Shown here: piece after piece, positions 46,307 through 54,877 of the stretch
Numbering within the stretch: the stretch's first letter is position 1
Layout: every line of letters starts with the position of its first letter
Assembly (NCBI GenBank): GCA_016706255.1
Contig: JADJJZ010000003.1
Span: forward strand, 1,088,501-1,152,500
DNA from: Bacteroidota bacterium
Lineage (GTDB): Bacteria; Bacteroidota; Bacteroidia; Chitinophagales; BACL12
Length of the DNA stretch: 64,000 bases
Reading direction: 5' to 3'
Made by a program: the position numbers and the translations under genes
The notes under the pieces: model-generated
What the model saw: only the letters and a program-made list of their open reading frames with translations
What the model was told of the DNA's origin: nothing
Databases searched by the model: none

Positions 46307-46957
46307 ATGTCAATTGGCACTTTGCTGAAAAAAGACCTCAAAATGGAATACCGTAATAAGTATGCTATTTCGGGTATTTTGCTGTATATGGCCTGCATCG
46401 TGTTTATTGTATTTATGACCTTCGGTCCGGCATTACGCGGACCGGTTTGGGTTGTTTTGTTCTGGATAATTATTTTGTTTACCGCCGTTAATGCCGTTGC
46501 AAAAAGTTTTATGCAGGAGTCTGCCGGCCGCCAATTGTATTACTATACGCTGGCAAACCCGCGCGACATCATGCTTTCGAAAATTATTTACAATATTTTC
46601 ATCATGTTGTTTTTAGCCGGAATTGCATTATTGTTTTTTACGGTTACTTCCGGATATCCGATGGTGGACAATGCATCGTTTATTTTATCCCTCATTTTAG
46701 GTGCAATTGCCTTTGCCACAACCTTTTCCATGATTTCCGCCATCGCCTCGAAAGCGAGTAACAGCGGCACTTTGATGGCAATTTTGTCGTTCCCGCTGCT
46801 GATACCGATTATCATCATTTTAATTCGTATTTCACTCAATGCCCTGCAGCAAAATAACCTGAATGTGAATATGCAGGACCTCTTATATCTGGCAGCTTTA
46901 AATGTGATGATAATTGCACTTGCAATGGTATTATTTCCTTATCTTTGGCGCGATTAA
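46307..46957 (+). CDS. ccmB: Heme exporter protein CcmB
   Basis: 216 residues from ATG 46307 (MSIGTLLKKDLKMEYRNKY). Six membrane helices and the CcmB pattern (DLKMEYRNKYAISGILLYM, AVNAVAKSFMQESAGRQLYYYTLANPRDIMLSKIIYN). It is the membrane subunit of the CcmAB ATPase that releases holo-CcmE in cytochrome c maturation system I. The ATPase CcmA is not in the window. First gene of ccmB-ccmC-ccmD. Confidence 0.9.
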   Translation: MSIGTLLKKDLKMEYRNKYAISGILLYMACIVFIVFMTFGPALRGPVWVVLFWIIILFTAVNAVAKSFMQESAGRQLYYYTLANPRDIMLSKIIYNIFIMLFLAGIALLFFTVTSGYPMVDNASFILSLILGAIAFATTFSMISAIASKASNSGTLMAILSFPLLIPIIIILIRISLNALQQNNLNVNMQDLLYLAALNVMIIALAMVLFPYLWRD

Positions 46958-47005
46958 ACAGTCCGGCGATATTGCCGATTTTTTTGTGCTATTGATCAAT
47001 AACAA

Positions 47006-47698
47006 ATGCTGAAACAGTTGCATACCAAATGGTGGAAGGTGCTTTGTGTGCTATTGCTCGTTTACACATTTACCGCTGGTTTATTAATAGAAATACCTAC
47101 TGTTGCGCTGCTGCATGAAACAGTTCGTAATTTGTTTTTCCATGTGCCATGCTGGTTTGCCATGTTATTACTAATGCTCAGCTCCTTAATTTATAGCATT
47201 AAATATCTCCGCACCGGCAAAATCAAATATGATATTGCTGCCGTTGCCCTGCTTCGTATGGCTGTTACCTTTGGTATTTTAGGTTACCTTACGGGTATGT
47301 TATGGGGGAATTACATCTGGGGAAACCTGGTAAGCTGGATTACCAACGACACTAAAATTTTAGGCACAGCAATCGGCTTGCTGATTTATTTTGCCTATTT
47401 CATATTACGCGGCTCCATTGAAGACGAGGAAAAACGTGCCCGGGTAGCTGCAGTTTACAGCATTTTTGCATTTATTTTATTGAATGTGGCCATTAATGTG
47501 GTTCCGCGGTTAACCGATTCATTACATCCCGGAAGCGGTGGTAACGCCACTTTCACGGTTTACGAACTCGATAGTCACCTTCGAATGATATTTTATCCCG
47601 CCGTAATCGGATATTTTTTATTAGGATGCTGGATTTCCTCCATTATTTACCGGATGCAACGTTTACATTATCTCAACAATAATATTCCTATCGAATGA
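47006..47698 (+). CDS. ccmC: Cytochrome c maturation protein CcmC
   Basis: 230 residues, six membrane helices. Conserved His in VRNLFFHVPCWFAML (heme ligand region) and a Trp-rich periplasmic loop GMLWGNYIWGNLVSWITNDTK, plus the second His in GNATFTVYELDSHLRMI. The loop departs from the classical WGxxWxWDxRLT, as in the Bacteroidota branch. CcmC passes heme to CcmE. It overlaps ccmD by 4 bases. Confidence 0.88.
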   Translation: MLKQLHTKWWKVLCVLLLVYTFTAGLLIEIPTVALLHETVRNLFFHVPCWFAMLLLMLSSLIYSIKYLRTGKIKYDIAAVALLRMAVTFGILGYLTGMLWGNYIWGNLVSWITNDTKILGTAIGLLIYFAYFILRGSIEDEEKRARVAAVYSIFAFILLNVAINVVPRLTDSLHPGSGGNATFTVYELDSHLRMIFYPAVIGYFLLGCWISSIIYRMQRLHYLNNNIPIE

Positions 47699-47949
47699 AA
47701 AAGTCATTTTCAACCATTCATAAATTAATATCATTCTTTTTTTTGATGGCAACTATTACCTTTGCCCACGCTCAAAACGCAACAACGGGTGAAAATGGTA
47801 ATGCAGTTGACAATATGTTGCGCAGTAACGGGCTTATTTACGTAGTGGTTGGGGTCATCGTAATCATTTTAGGCGGACTCATCGTTTACCTCACAACTAT
47901 TGACCGTAAATTGAGTAAACTGGAAAAAGAAGTAAAAGAAAAACAATAA
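47695..47949 (+). CDS. CcmD-family small membrane protein
   Basis: 84 residues: signal peptide-like N-terminus (ending FAHAQ), then one membrane helix (SNGLIYVVVGVIVIILGGLIVYL) and a charged C-terminus DRKLSKLEKEVKEKQ. Size, position behind ccmC with ATGA overlap, and layout fit CcmD, which stabilises the CcmABC-CcmE complex. Confidence 0.75.
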   Translation: MKKSFSTIHKLISFFFLMATITFAHAQNATTGENGNAVDNMLRSNGLIYVVVGVIVIILGGLIVYLTTIDRKLSKLEKEVKEKQ

Positions 47950-47954
47950 AACAT

Positions 47955-47973
47955 CCGCTTTTGGGCGGTTTTT
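47955..47973 (+). terminator. Weak terminator after ccmD
   Basis: CCGC / GCGG four-base stem with a 6-base loop and five T, just after the ccmD stop. The stem is short. Confidence 0.45.
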
Positions 47974-48016
47974 AATAACAACCTCGATTAACAACTATTA
48001 AAACCAATTATTATTT

Positions 48017-49426
48017 ATGTCAAATACTAGTTTCTTTCAAAGCGTAGAAAAAAACTTCGAAAAAGCCGCGAAGATCACTGGTCACCCGAGAGGTCTCCTC
48101 GATCAGATTCGAGTGTGTAACAGTGTTTATCACATGAAATTTCCGGTAAAAGTAAAAGGGGAGTTTCAGGTGGTAGAAGCATGGCGTGTTCAACATAGCC
48201 ATCACCGTACACCTACAAAAGGTGGTATTCGTTACGATTCAATGGTTAACGAAGATGAAGTTATGGCATTGGCAAGTTTGATGACTTACAAATGTGCTAT
48301 TGTTGACGTTCCTTTTGGTGGAGCAAAGGGTGGTATCAAAATCAACCCTAAAGAATTCTCAACCGAAGAATTAGAGCGTATCACACGTCGTTATGCTGCC
48401 GAATTGTGCAAAAAACAAATGTTAGGTCCTGGTCTCGATGTTCCTGCTCCCGATTACGGAACAGGTGAAAAAGAAATGAGCTGGATTGTTGATACCTATA
48501 TGGCTTTAAATCCGGGCAGTGTTGATGGTTACGGTTGTGTTACCGGAAAACCTGTTACCCAGCACGGTATTAACGGCCGCCGCGAAGCTACCGGTCTTGG
48601 TGTATTTTACGGTATCCGCGAAGCTGTTGGTTTTGCTGATGATATGGCTGAACTTGGCTTAAAACCTGGCTTGAAAGGTAAAAAAGTTATTGTTCAGGGT
48701 TTAGGTAACGTTGGTTACTATTCTGCGAAATTCTTCCAGGATGGTGGTGCTATCATTGTTGGTATCGGCGAATATGAAGGTGCTATTTACAATGATAATG
48801 GTTTAGATGTTGATGCAGTATTTAACCACAGAAAATCTACCGGCAGTATCCTGAATTTCCCTGGTGCAACTAATATTGCAAAAACTGCAGAAATTCTTGA
48901 GCAACCTTGTGATATCTTAATTCCTGCTGCATTAGAAAACGTAATTCACGATGGTAATGCATCAAAAATAAAAGCAAAAATTATCGGTGAAGCTGCTAAC
49001 GGTCCTGTGACTGCTGAAGCGGATGATATTTTAACCGATATGGGTATTATGATTGTACCTGATATGTTTTTAAATGCAGGTGGTGTTACCGTTAGTTACT
49101 TCGAATGGTTGAAAAACTTAAGCCACGTGCGTTTTGGCCGTTTACAAAAACGTTTTGAACAAGGTAGCAATAGCCGCATTGTTGAAGCGATTGAAGAATT
49201 AACCGGTAAAAAACTGAATGCCGTTGAGGTAGATAAAATTATCAAAGGCCCGGATGAAATCGACTTAGTGCGCTCAGGTCTGGAAGAAACCATGATTAAT
49301 TCTTATCACTCTATCCGCAACGAATGGAAATCAAATGCAGCTTGTAAAAATTTAAGAACTGCAGCATTCGTAGTAGCAATTAACAAAATTGCAAGCGACT
49401 ATTTAGCATTGGGTATTTTCCCTTAA
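48017..49426 (+). CDS. gdhA: Glutamate dehydrogenase (Glu/Leu/Phe/Val family)
   Basis: 469 residues. Substrate domain with KGGIRYDSMVNEDEVMALAS and YKCAIVDVPFGGAKGGI (catalytic Lys), NAD(P) Rossmann domain with VQGLGNVGYYSAKFF, and AANGPVTAEADDIL near the cleft. Catalyses oxidative deamination of glutamate to 2-oxoglutarate; the long form fits NAD-linked enzymes of Bacteroidota. Monocistronic, with its own terminator. Confidence 0.92.
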   Translation: MSNTSFFQSVEKNFEKAAKITGHPRGLLDQIRVCNSVYHMKFPVKVKGEFQVVEAWRVQHSHHRTPTKGGIRYDSMVNEDEVMALASLMTYKCAIVDVPFGGAKGGIKINPKEFSTEELERITRRYAAELCKKQMLGPGLDVPAPDYGTGEKEMSWIVDTYMALNPGSVDGYGCVTGKPVTQHGINGRREATGLGVFYGIREAVGFADDMAELGLKPGLKGKKVIVQGLGNVGYYSAKFFQDGGAIIVGIGEYEGAIYNDNGLDVDAVFNHRKSTGSILNFPGATNIAKTAEILEQPCDILIPAALENVIHDGNASKIKAKIIGEAANGPVTAEADDILTDMGIMIVPDMFLNAGGVTVSYFEWLKNLSHVRFGRLQKRFEQGSNSRIVEAIEELTGKKLNAVEVDKIIKGPDEIDLVRSGLEETMINSYHSIRNEWKSNAACKNLRTAAFVVAINKIASDYLALGIFP

Positions 49427-49451
49427 TTAAATTGTTCGTTTAAAAATATAA

Positions 49452-49487
49452 TAAACCCGATACCAAGTGTGTCGGGTTTATTTTTTT
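49452..49487 (+). terminator. Rho-independent terminator after gdhA
   Basis: Nine-base stem TAAACCCGA / TCGGGTTTA followed by seven T. Confidence 0.88.
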
Positions 49488-49567
49488 GGGGGTAGATGAA
49501 AATCTGTCTTAACCAGTTAACTTGTAACTTTTTAGCAACTGTGTTCGTCATAAATGAAATTATAAGG

Positions 49568-50407
49568 ATGACTATCAATAAATTGCAACTTTTTTTTGCT
49601 GTGTTAATTTTTGCCTGCACAGTAAATGCTCAAACGTATTCCGGTAAAGTAATTGATGCCACAACAAAAGAAACCCTGCCCTTTGTTAGTATCGGTATCC
49701 CGGGAAAAGGTGTTGGAACAATCGCACAATTAGACGGAAGTTTCGCCATTACTATAAGTGATGATTTTAATAATGACACCATACGGTTTTCCATGATCGG
49801 ATATAAACCGCAATTTTTAACAGTTAGTACATTCAAAACACAGACAGCTCAAACGCCCGTTACCATTAGCTTGCAGGCGGATGAAAAACAATTGGAAGCC
49901 GTGGTTATTCGCCCGAGAAATATGAAAAATGCAATGCTGGGGAATGAATATAATTCACCCTCAATCAGCGCAGGTTTTACTACCGATGATCTGGGTTCTG
50001 AATTAGGCACTGTGATGAAAGTAAAAGATGGCAAAGAATATTATTTACTTTCCTGCGGAATTAATTTTGCGAAAGTAAATTATGACAGCATCATTTTTCG
50101 CGTGAATATTTATGCACTTGAAAACGGTTTACCCGGACAGTTATTACACCAGCTCCCAATTTATGTGACCGTTTATCGCGATCAGAAATCTGCTGAAATC
50201 GATTTAAAACAATACAATATTAAAGTTGATGATGACTTTGTTTTATCACTGGAATGGCTGCAAGATTTGCCTGATAAAACCAAAGCCGTGATGTTTTGCG
50301 CAGGGTTTTTTGGAAATAAGATAGTTTACCGGCAGACAGCTCAGGACATCTGGCGCGATTTCCCTGTCGGAATCGGCATGTGGTGTGCTGCAGAATATGA
50401 GAAATAA
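49568..50407 (+). CDS. Carboxypeptidase-like regulatory-domain protein
   Basis: 279 residues from ATG 49568 (MTINKLQLFFAVLIFACTVNAQ), which gives a proper signal peptide and follows AAGG; the longer frame does not. A CarboxypepD_reg-like domain (TYSGKVIDATTKETLPFVSIGIPGKGVGTIAQLDGSFAITI, about 22-100) resembles the N-terminal domain of SusC proteins, but there is no plug or barrel. The C-terminal half (about 130-279) is beta-rich and of unknown function. Probably periplasmic or outer-membrane associated. Confidence 0.75.
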   Translation: MTINKLQLFFAVLIFACTVNAQTYSGKVIDATTKETLPFVSIGIPGKGVGTIAQLDGSFAITISDDFNNDTIRFSMIGYKPQFLTVSTFKTQTAQTPVTISLQADEKQLEAVVIRPRNMKNAMLGNEYNSPSISAGFTTDDLGSELGTVMKVKDGKEYYLLSCGINFAKVNYDSIIFRVNIYALENGLPGQLLHQLPIYVTVYRDQKSAEIDLKQYNIKVDDDFVLSLEWLQDLPDKTKAVMFCAGFFGNKIVYRQTAQDIWRDFPVGIGMWCAAEYEK

Positions 50408-50477
50408 GGTTGGGGAAGGCTTGTGTAAAACGCAGCAACAGGCAATTTTTGCAGGCCTAACTTGCACCTCCTTTCCT

Positions 50478-50485
50478 TATCTTTG
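50478..50485 (+). promoter_or_regulatory. -7 box TATCTTTG at the agmatinase start
   Basis: Exact TAnnTTTG, 4 bases before the ATG at 50490, the same spacing as at ccmB; nearly leaderless transcript expected. Confidence 0.45.
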
Positions 50486-50489
50486 CCCC

Positions 50490-51536
50490 ATGAACGCTAA
50501 AACAGAAAAAATAGCTGCATTTAATGCAAATGGTGTGGGTGTCGCAAATAACCAACTTTTTGGACTTCCATTTACTTATGAGGAAAGTAATCTGATACTA
50601 TTTTCTGCTCCCTGGGAAGTTACGGTTTCTTATCGCGCAGGCACCGCAAAAGGTCCTGATGCAATTTTGAAAGCATCTACCCAAATCGATTTATACGATA
50701 ATGATAATCCGAACGGATGGCATGATGGAATTTTTACCAAAAAAGTTTCAGCATCCATTAAAAAGAGAAATACCGAACTCAGAAAAAAAGCAGCAACCTA
50801 TATTAAATCGCTTGAAAAAGGGAAGGCTGTAAATGCAGAGGCTATTCTTGAAGAAATAAATGCTGAAAGCGAAAAAATAAACACTTATGTTTATAATGAA
50901 GCAAAAGCCATTCTCGATGATAATAAAATCCCTGGTTTAGTTGGTGGTGATCATAGCACGCCGCTTGGATTAATGAAAGCACTCGGCGAAAAACATGGCG
51001 GATTCGGTATTCTGCAAATTGATGCGCATGCCGATTTAAGAGATGCTTATGAAGGATTTAATTATTCACACGCAAGCATCATGTTTAATGCACTTCAAAT
51101 TGAAAATGTAAAAAAATTAGTGCAGGTTGGTGTTCGCGATATTTGTGATGATGAAATAAATATTATAAATCAGTCTGAACGCAGAGTAGTTACATTTTTT
51201 AATCATGAATTAAAAGATGCAGTTTATAATGGCATTCACTGGACAGCAATTTGCCGACAAATTGTTGAGGAATTACCAAAAAAAGTATATGTGAGTTTCG
51301 ATATCGACGGCCTCGACCAGCGTTATTGTCCAAACACCGGAACTCCCGTGCCGGGCGGATTAGCGTATGAGCAGGCAGTATATTTATTAAATGAAATTAT
51401 TACTTCGGGTCGCACAATTATTGGTTTCGATTTAGTAGAAGTTGCTCCCGGTGATGATGAATGGGATGCAATTGTAGGTGCAAGAATGTTGTACAAACTG
51501 TGTAACCTCGCTTTAAGAAGTCAATCCAATGCGTAA
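50490..51536 (+). CDS. Agmatinase/arginase-family ureohydrolase
   Basis: 348 residues from ATG 50490 (MNAKTEKIAAFNANG). Manganese ligands are all visible: His155 in GGDHSTPLG, Asp178-His180-Asp182 in IDAHADLRD, and Asp271/Asp273 in SFDIDGLDQRYCPNTGTPVPGG. An insert of about 60 residues (80-145) with a charged helical stretch distinguishes it from short SpeB. The longer Bacteroidota form is usually annotated agmatinase; formimidoylglutamase is possible. It overlaps the redoxin gene by 8 bases. Confidence 0.87.
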   Translation: MNAKTEKIAAFNANGVGVANNQLFGLPFTYEESNLILFSAPWEVTVSYRAGTAKGPDAILKASTQIDLYDNDNPNGWHDGIFTKKVSASIKKRNTELRKKAATYIKSLEKGKAVNAEAILEEINAESEKINTYVYNEAKAILDDNKIPGLVGGDHSTPLGLMKALGEKHGGFGILQIDAHADLRDAYEGFNYSHASIMFNALQIENVKKLVQVGVRDICDDEINIINQSERRVVTFFNHELKDAVYNGIHWTAICRQIVEELPKKVYVSFDIDGLDQRYCPNTGTPVPGGLAYEQAVYLLNEIITSGRTIIGFDLVEVAPGDDEWDAIVGARMLYKLCNLALRSQSNA

Positions 51537-52086
51537 TTTTTTTTTAATAACTGTCGTATTACTTTTTTCCTGTACAAATAACCAACAAACAGGAAATTGG
51601 AAATATTTCGATGGTGCTGAAAAAGAAATTACCGGATTTGATCAATATAATGCAACAGTTATTACATTTTTATCACCACAATGTCCGCTGAGTGAAAATT
51701 ATACCCGCACATTAAACGAATTGGAAAATACGTTTAAAATTGAAAATGTGCGGTTTATAAATGTGTTTCCCGGTAAATATTATTCCCGAAATACAATAGA
51801 TAGTTTTATTACGAATTACAATGTAACACAGTCGGTATTATTTGATGAAAATTTCGATTTAACGAATCAGTTGGATGCCGGAATTACACCTGAAAGTTTT
51901 ATTATAAATAAACATGGTGCTGTGGTGTATAAGGGTGCTATTGATAACTGGGCGGTTGATTTAGGCCAAAAACGCCAGGTAATTACCGAATTTTATGTGA
52001 GAGATGTTTTGTATGCATTACTGAATGGCAGTAAATTACCTTATCACAAAACAACTGCTGTTGGTTGTTTCATTGAAAAAAAATAA
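51529..52086 (+). CDS. Redoxin-fold lipoprotein
   Basis: 185 residues with lipobox LFSC (lipid Cys15). Thioredoxin-fold AhpC/TSA-like domain: ATVITFLSPQCPLSENYTRTLNEL with single Cys52 (no CxxC), PESFIINKHGAVVYKGAIDNW, and a second Cys180 in the last residues (AVGCFIE). This arrangement is known from redoxins encoded beside cytochrome c/copper monooxygenase-like proteins. It may transfer electrons or copper, or reduce the neighbouring protein. 9 bases before the next gene. Confidence 0.75.
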   Translation: MRNFFLITVVLLFSCTNNQQTGNWKYFDGAEKEITGFDQYNATVITFLSPQCPLSENYTRTLNELENTFKIENVRFINVFPGKYYSRNTIDSFITNYNVTQSVLFDENFDLTNQLDAGITPESFIINKHGAVVYKGAIDNWAVDLGQKRQVITEFYVRDVLYALLNGSKLPYHKTTAVGCFIEKK

Positions 52087-52095
52087 TTTTATTTT

Positions 52096-53496
52096 ATGTC
52101 GATTCGTTCGCGTTTGATGTATTTATTTTTTATTGCAATTATTGCTCTTGTAATGGTAAGCTGCAATAAAAAGGAAAATAATGATGGTGATGAAACAATA
52201 AAATTACCGGATATGGTTACCTTCAGTGAACATATTGCGCCAATTATTTATGAAAATTGTACACCTTGTCACCGCGATAATGCTGCAGGACCTTTTAATC
52301 TCACCAATTATGATGAAGTAAAGTCCAAAGCCAAAACGATTGTAAAAGTTACGCAATCACGGTTTATGCCACCATGGCCTGCAGACCCCGAATACAGCCG
52401 TTTTAAAGAAGAACGTAGGTTAAATAATACGCAAATTGCCATGCTGAAAAAATGGTATGACGATGATTGTCCTGTTGGCGATTTGGATAAATTGCCACCT
52501 GTTCCTAATTATCCTAAAGGCTCACAAATCGGAAAACCGGATTTGGTATTAAAATTTCCGGAAATTCATCTTGAAGGCAATAATAAAGATCATTTTTTTC
52601 TGGTAAAAATTCCGTTTGAATTACCTGAAGATAAATATGTTAGATTAATTGAATTTATTCCGGGAAATAAAAAATTGGCGCATCATATGAATGCCAATTT
52701 AATTGAATATCAACCCGGGAAAAAAGGTGATGTTTTTGGAGGACAAAAAATTATTGCAACTAATTTGGCTGAGTCTGCTGAATCTGTGCAAACTGCCATG
52801 GATAATAAAAATGATGATGGCAGTTATCCGCTTTTGGTGCCTTTGGTTTGTAATTATTTACCGGGCGTGTCGCCGGCAAAATATCCTGAAGGTATTGGCG
52901 GGTTTAAAATGACAAAGCAAGGTGCATTTTTTATTAACGATTTTCACTTTGGACCTTCTGCAAAAGATGCCATTGACAGCACCTCAATATTTAATATCTT
53001 TTTTGCGGATAAACCACCTGTTCGTCCGACATTTGAAATATTAATGGGTTCACTTGGTGTTGCTCCGGTAAAGCCGGCGTTAATTATCCCTGCTAATGAA
53101 ATAAAAACGTTTACCATCGATTATGAAGTACAGGAAGCAATGAGCGTGTTAACCGTAAATCCGCACATGCATTTGCTTGGGCAGTCGTTTATTGCTTATG
53201 CTATAACGCCACGCCACGATACCATCCCAATGATTCATATTCCGAAATGGGATTTCAGATGGCAGTTTTTTTATACTTACAAAAAAGTATTGGTAATTCC
53301 TGCCGGTTCTAGAATTCATGTGGAAGGTACATTTGATAATACCGAAAAAAATGTGAATAATCCGTATTACCCGCCACAGGTAATTATTGACCGCGGCGAC
53401 CGTTTTGATTCCATGAAAACCACCAACGAAATGTTACAATTTATTATCACCTTTATGCCATATCAGGCCGGTGATGAAAATATGAGCCTGGAATAA
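52096..53496 (+). CDS. Cytochrome c and copper type II monooxygenase fusion lipoprotein
   Basis: 466 residues; lipobox VSC (Cys23). An N-terminal cytochrome c domain has the heme site CTPCH (Cys55, Cys58, His59) with Met91 in RFMPPW as likely axial ligand. The C-terminal part resembles the peptidylglycine alpha-hydroxylating/dopamine beta-monooxygenase fold with all copper ligands in order: His196-His197 (LAHHMNA) and His284 (DFHFG) for one copper, His357 and His359 (NPHMHLLG) and Met446 (TTNEMLQF) for the other. It should be a surface or periplasmic electron-transfer oxygenase; substrate unknown. Heme attachment would need the Ccm system whose genes lie 4-6 kb upstream. Confidence 0.88.
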   Translation: MSIRSRLMYLFFIAIIALVMVSCNKKENNDGDETIKLPDMVTFSEHIAPIIYENCTPCHRDNAAGPFNLTNYDEVKSKAKTIVKVTQSRFMPPWPADPEYSRFKEERRLNNTQIAMLKKWYDDDCPVGDLDKLPPVPNYPKGSQIGKPDLVLKFPEIHLEGNNKDHFFLVKIPFELPEDKYVRLIEFIPGNKKLAHHMNANLIEYQPGKKGDVFGGQKIIATNLAESAESVQTAMDNKNDDGSYPLLVPLVCNYLPGVSPAKYPEGIGGFKMTKQGAFFINDFHFGPSAKDAIDSTSIFNIFFADKPPVRPTFEILMGSLGVAPVKPALIIPANEIKTFTIDYEVQEAMSVLTVNPHMHLLGQSFIAYAITPRHDTIPMIHIPKWDFRWQFFYTYKKVLVIPAGSRIHVEGTFDNTEKNVNNPYYPPQVIIDRGDRFDSMKTTNEMLQFIITFMPYQAGDENMSLE

Positions 53497-53504
53497 AATT
53501 TACT

Positions 53505-54695
53505 TTGAATAAATTTCTGCCATATATAACCCGCCCCATTTTAATTCTGAGTCTGGTGAGTTTATTCACCGACATGGCCAGCGAAATGTTATATCCCATC
53601 ATGCCGGTGTTTTTAAAATCAATCGGATTTTCGATTGTATTAATTGGCGTGTTGGAAGGGTTTGCAGAAATGATTGCGGGTTTGAGTAAAGGTTATTTTG
53701 GTCAGTTAAGTGATGTCCGTCAAAAACGATTACCATTTGTTCAGTTAGGCTATTTATTTAGTGCAATTTCAAAACCCATGATGGCATTATTTACCACACC
53801 GGTATGGATTTTTTTCGCACGCACTATCGATCGCACCGGAAAAGGATTGCGCAGTGCACCGCGTGATGCACTTTTATCTGCAGCAACAACAAAAGAAAAT
53901 AAAGCAAAAGTTTTTGGATTTCATCGCTCTATGGATACACTGGGTGCAGTGATTGGTCCTATAATCGCATTAATTTTTTTAGCGGCTTATCCGGGGCAAT
54001 ACCGGACTTTATTTTTAGTCGCATTTATTCCGGGTTTAGCAGCAGTGGTTTTTACTTTTTTGGTAAAAGAAAAAAAATCTCAGCCATTGGATAAAAAAAT
54101 CCACTTTTTTTCATTTTTCAACTATGTGAAATCCGCTGATGGCCGTTATAAAAAATTGCTTTGGGGTTTGTTGCTATTTGCATTGGTAAATAGCAGCGAT
54201 GTTTTATTGTTATTAAAAATGAAAGCCGATGGGGTAGAAGATGTGACGATAATTACCATCTATATATTTTACAACCTTGTTTATGCATTAGCAGCTTTCC
54301 CGGCTGGAATTATTGCAGATAAATGGGGAATCAAACCCACTTTTATTTTCGGACTGTTTTTATTTGTTTGTGTTTATGTGGGATTTGCTTTTGCTGAAAA
54401 TGATATCTGGTATTGGATATTGTTTTCCCTATACGGTATTTATGCAGCCTGCACAGAAGGCATCGCTAAAGCCTGGATTACCAATATTGTAAGTAAAGAT
54501 GATGCAGGCACAGCCATTGGTGCTTATAGTGGAATGGCCAGTATTTGCGCCTTTATTGCTTCGGCACTGGCCGGTTTGTTGTGGATGTACAGTGGTCCGG
54601 CCATTGCATTCGGATTTACGGCAATTGTCGTTTTTGGAGTAATTGTTTACTTGTTTAGTATTCCGGTTAAAACAGAAGAAGCAGCTGCGGTTTAA
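53505..54695 (+). CDS. MFS transporter
   Basis: 396 residues with 12 predicted membrane helices. MFS motif in the first loop (YFGQLSDVRQKRLPFVQLGY) and FARTIDRTGKGLRSAPRDALLSA after helix 4. The only start available after the in-frame stop at 53475 is TTG at 53505, immediately before helix 1; ATG at the later Met would remove part of the first helix. Eight bases after the copper monooxygenase gene, so likely translated from the same message. Substrate unknown. Confidence 0.87.
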   Translation: MNKFLPYITRPILILSLVSLFTDMASEMLYPIMPVFLKSIGFSIVLIGVLEGFAEMIAGLSKGYFGQLSDVRQKRLPFVQLGYLFSAISKPMMALFTTPVWIFFARTIDRTGKGLRSAPRDALLSAATTKENKAKVFGFHRSMDTLGAVIGPIIALIFLAAYPGQYRTLFLVAFIPGLAAVVFTFLVKEKKSQPLDKKIHFFSFFNYVKSADGRYKKLLWGLLLFALVNSSDVLLLLKMKADGVEDVTIITIYIFYNLVYALAAFPAGIIADKWGIKPTFIFGLFLFVCVYVGFAFAENDIWYWILFSLYGIYAACTEGIAKAWITNIVSKDDAGTAIGAYSGMASICAFIASALAGLLWMYSGPAIAFGFTAIVVFGVIVYLFSIPVKTEEAAAV

Positions 54696-54877
54696 AATAT
54701 GCCTCAACCTAGGCAAATTAACTGTTTTGCACCGTCTCCCCGGCCTGAAATTCCCAAAATACGCCGTATATTCGCCTTCGATTCAGGAATAGATATGACC
54801 ACTAGCCAAGCTTCTCATTCGAAACGGTATTTTTATGCCCCTGATATAATTCAATCTAATTTCCCGGCCTGACCTCA
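54696..54877. promoter_or_regulatory. Probable promoter region of the polysaccharide operon
   Basis: Gene-free 182 bases upstream of the flippase; TGCCT/AGGCA small inverted repeat at 54700-54716. No clear -7 box was found. Confidence 0.3.

Noticed and set aside
54429..54716. Minus-strand Cys/Asn-rich open frame
   Set aside because: Antisense to the MFS transporter; composition is that of a shadow frame.
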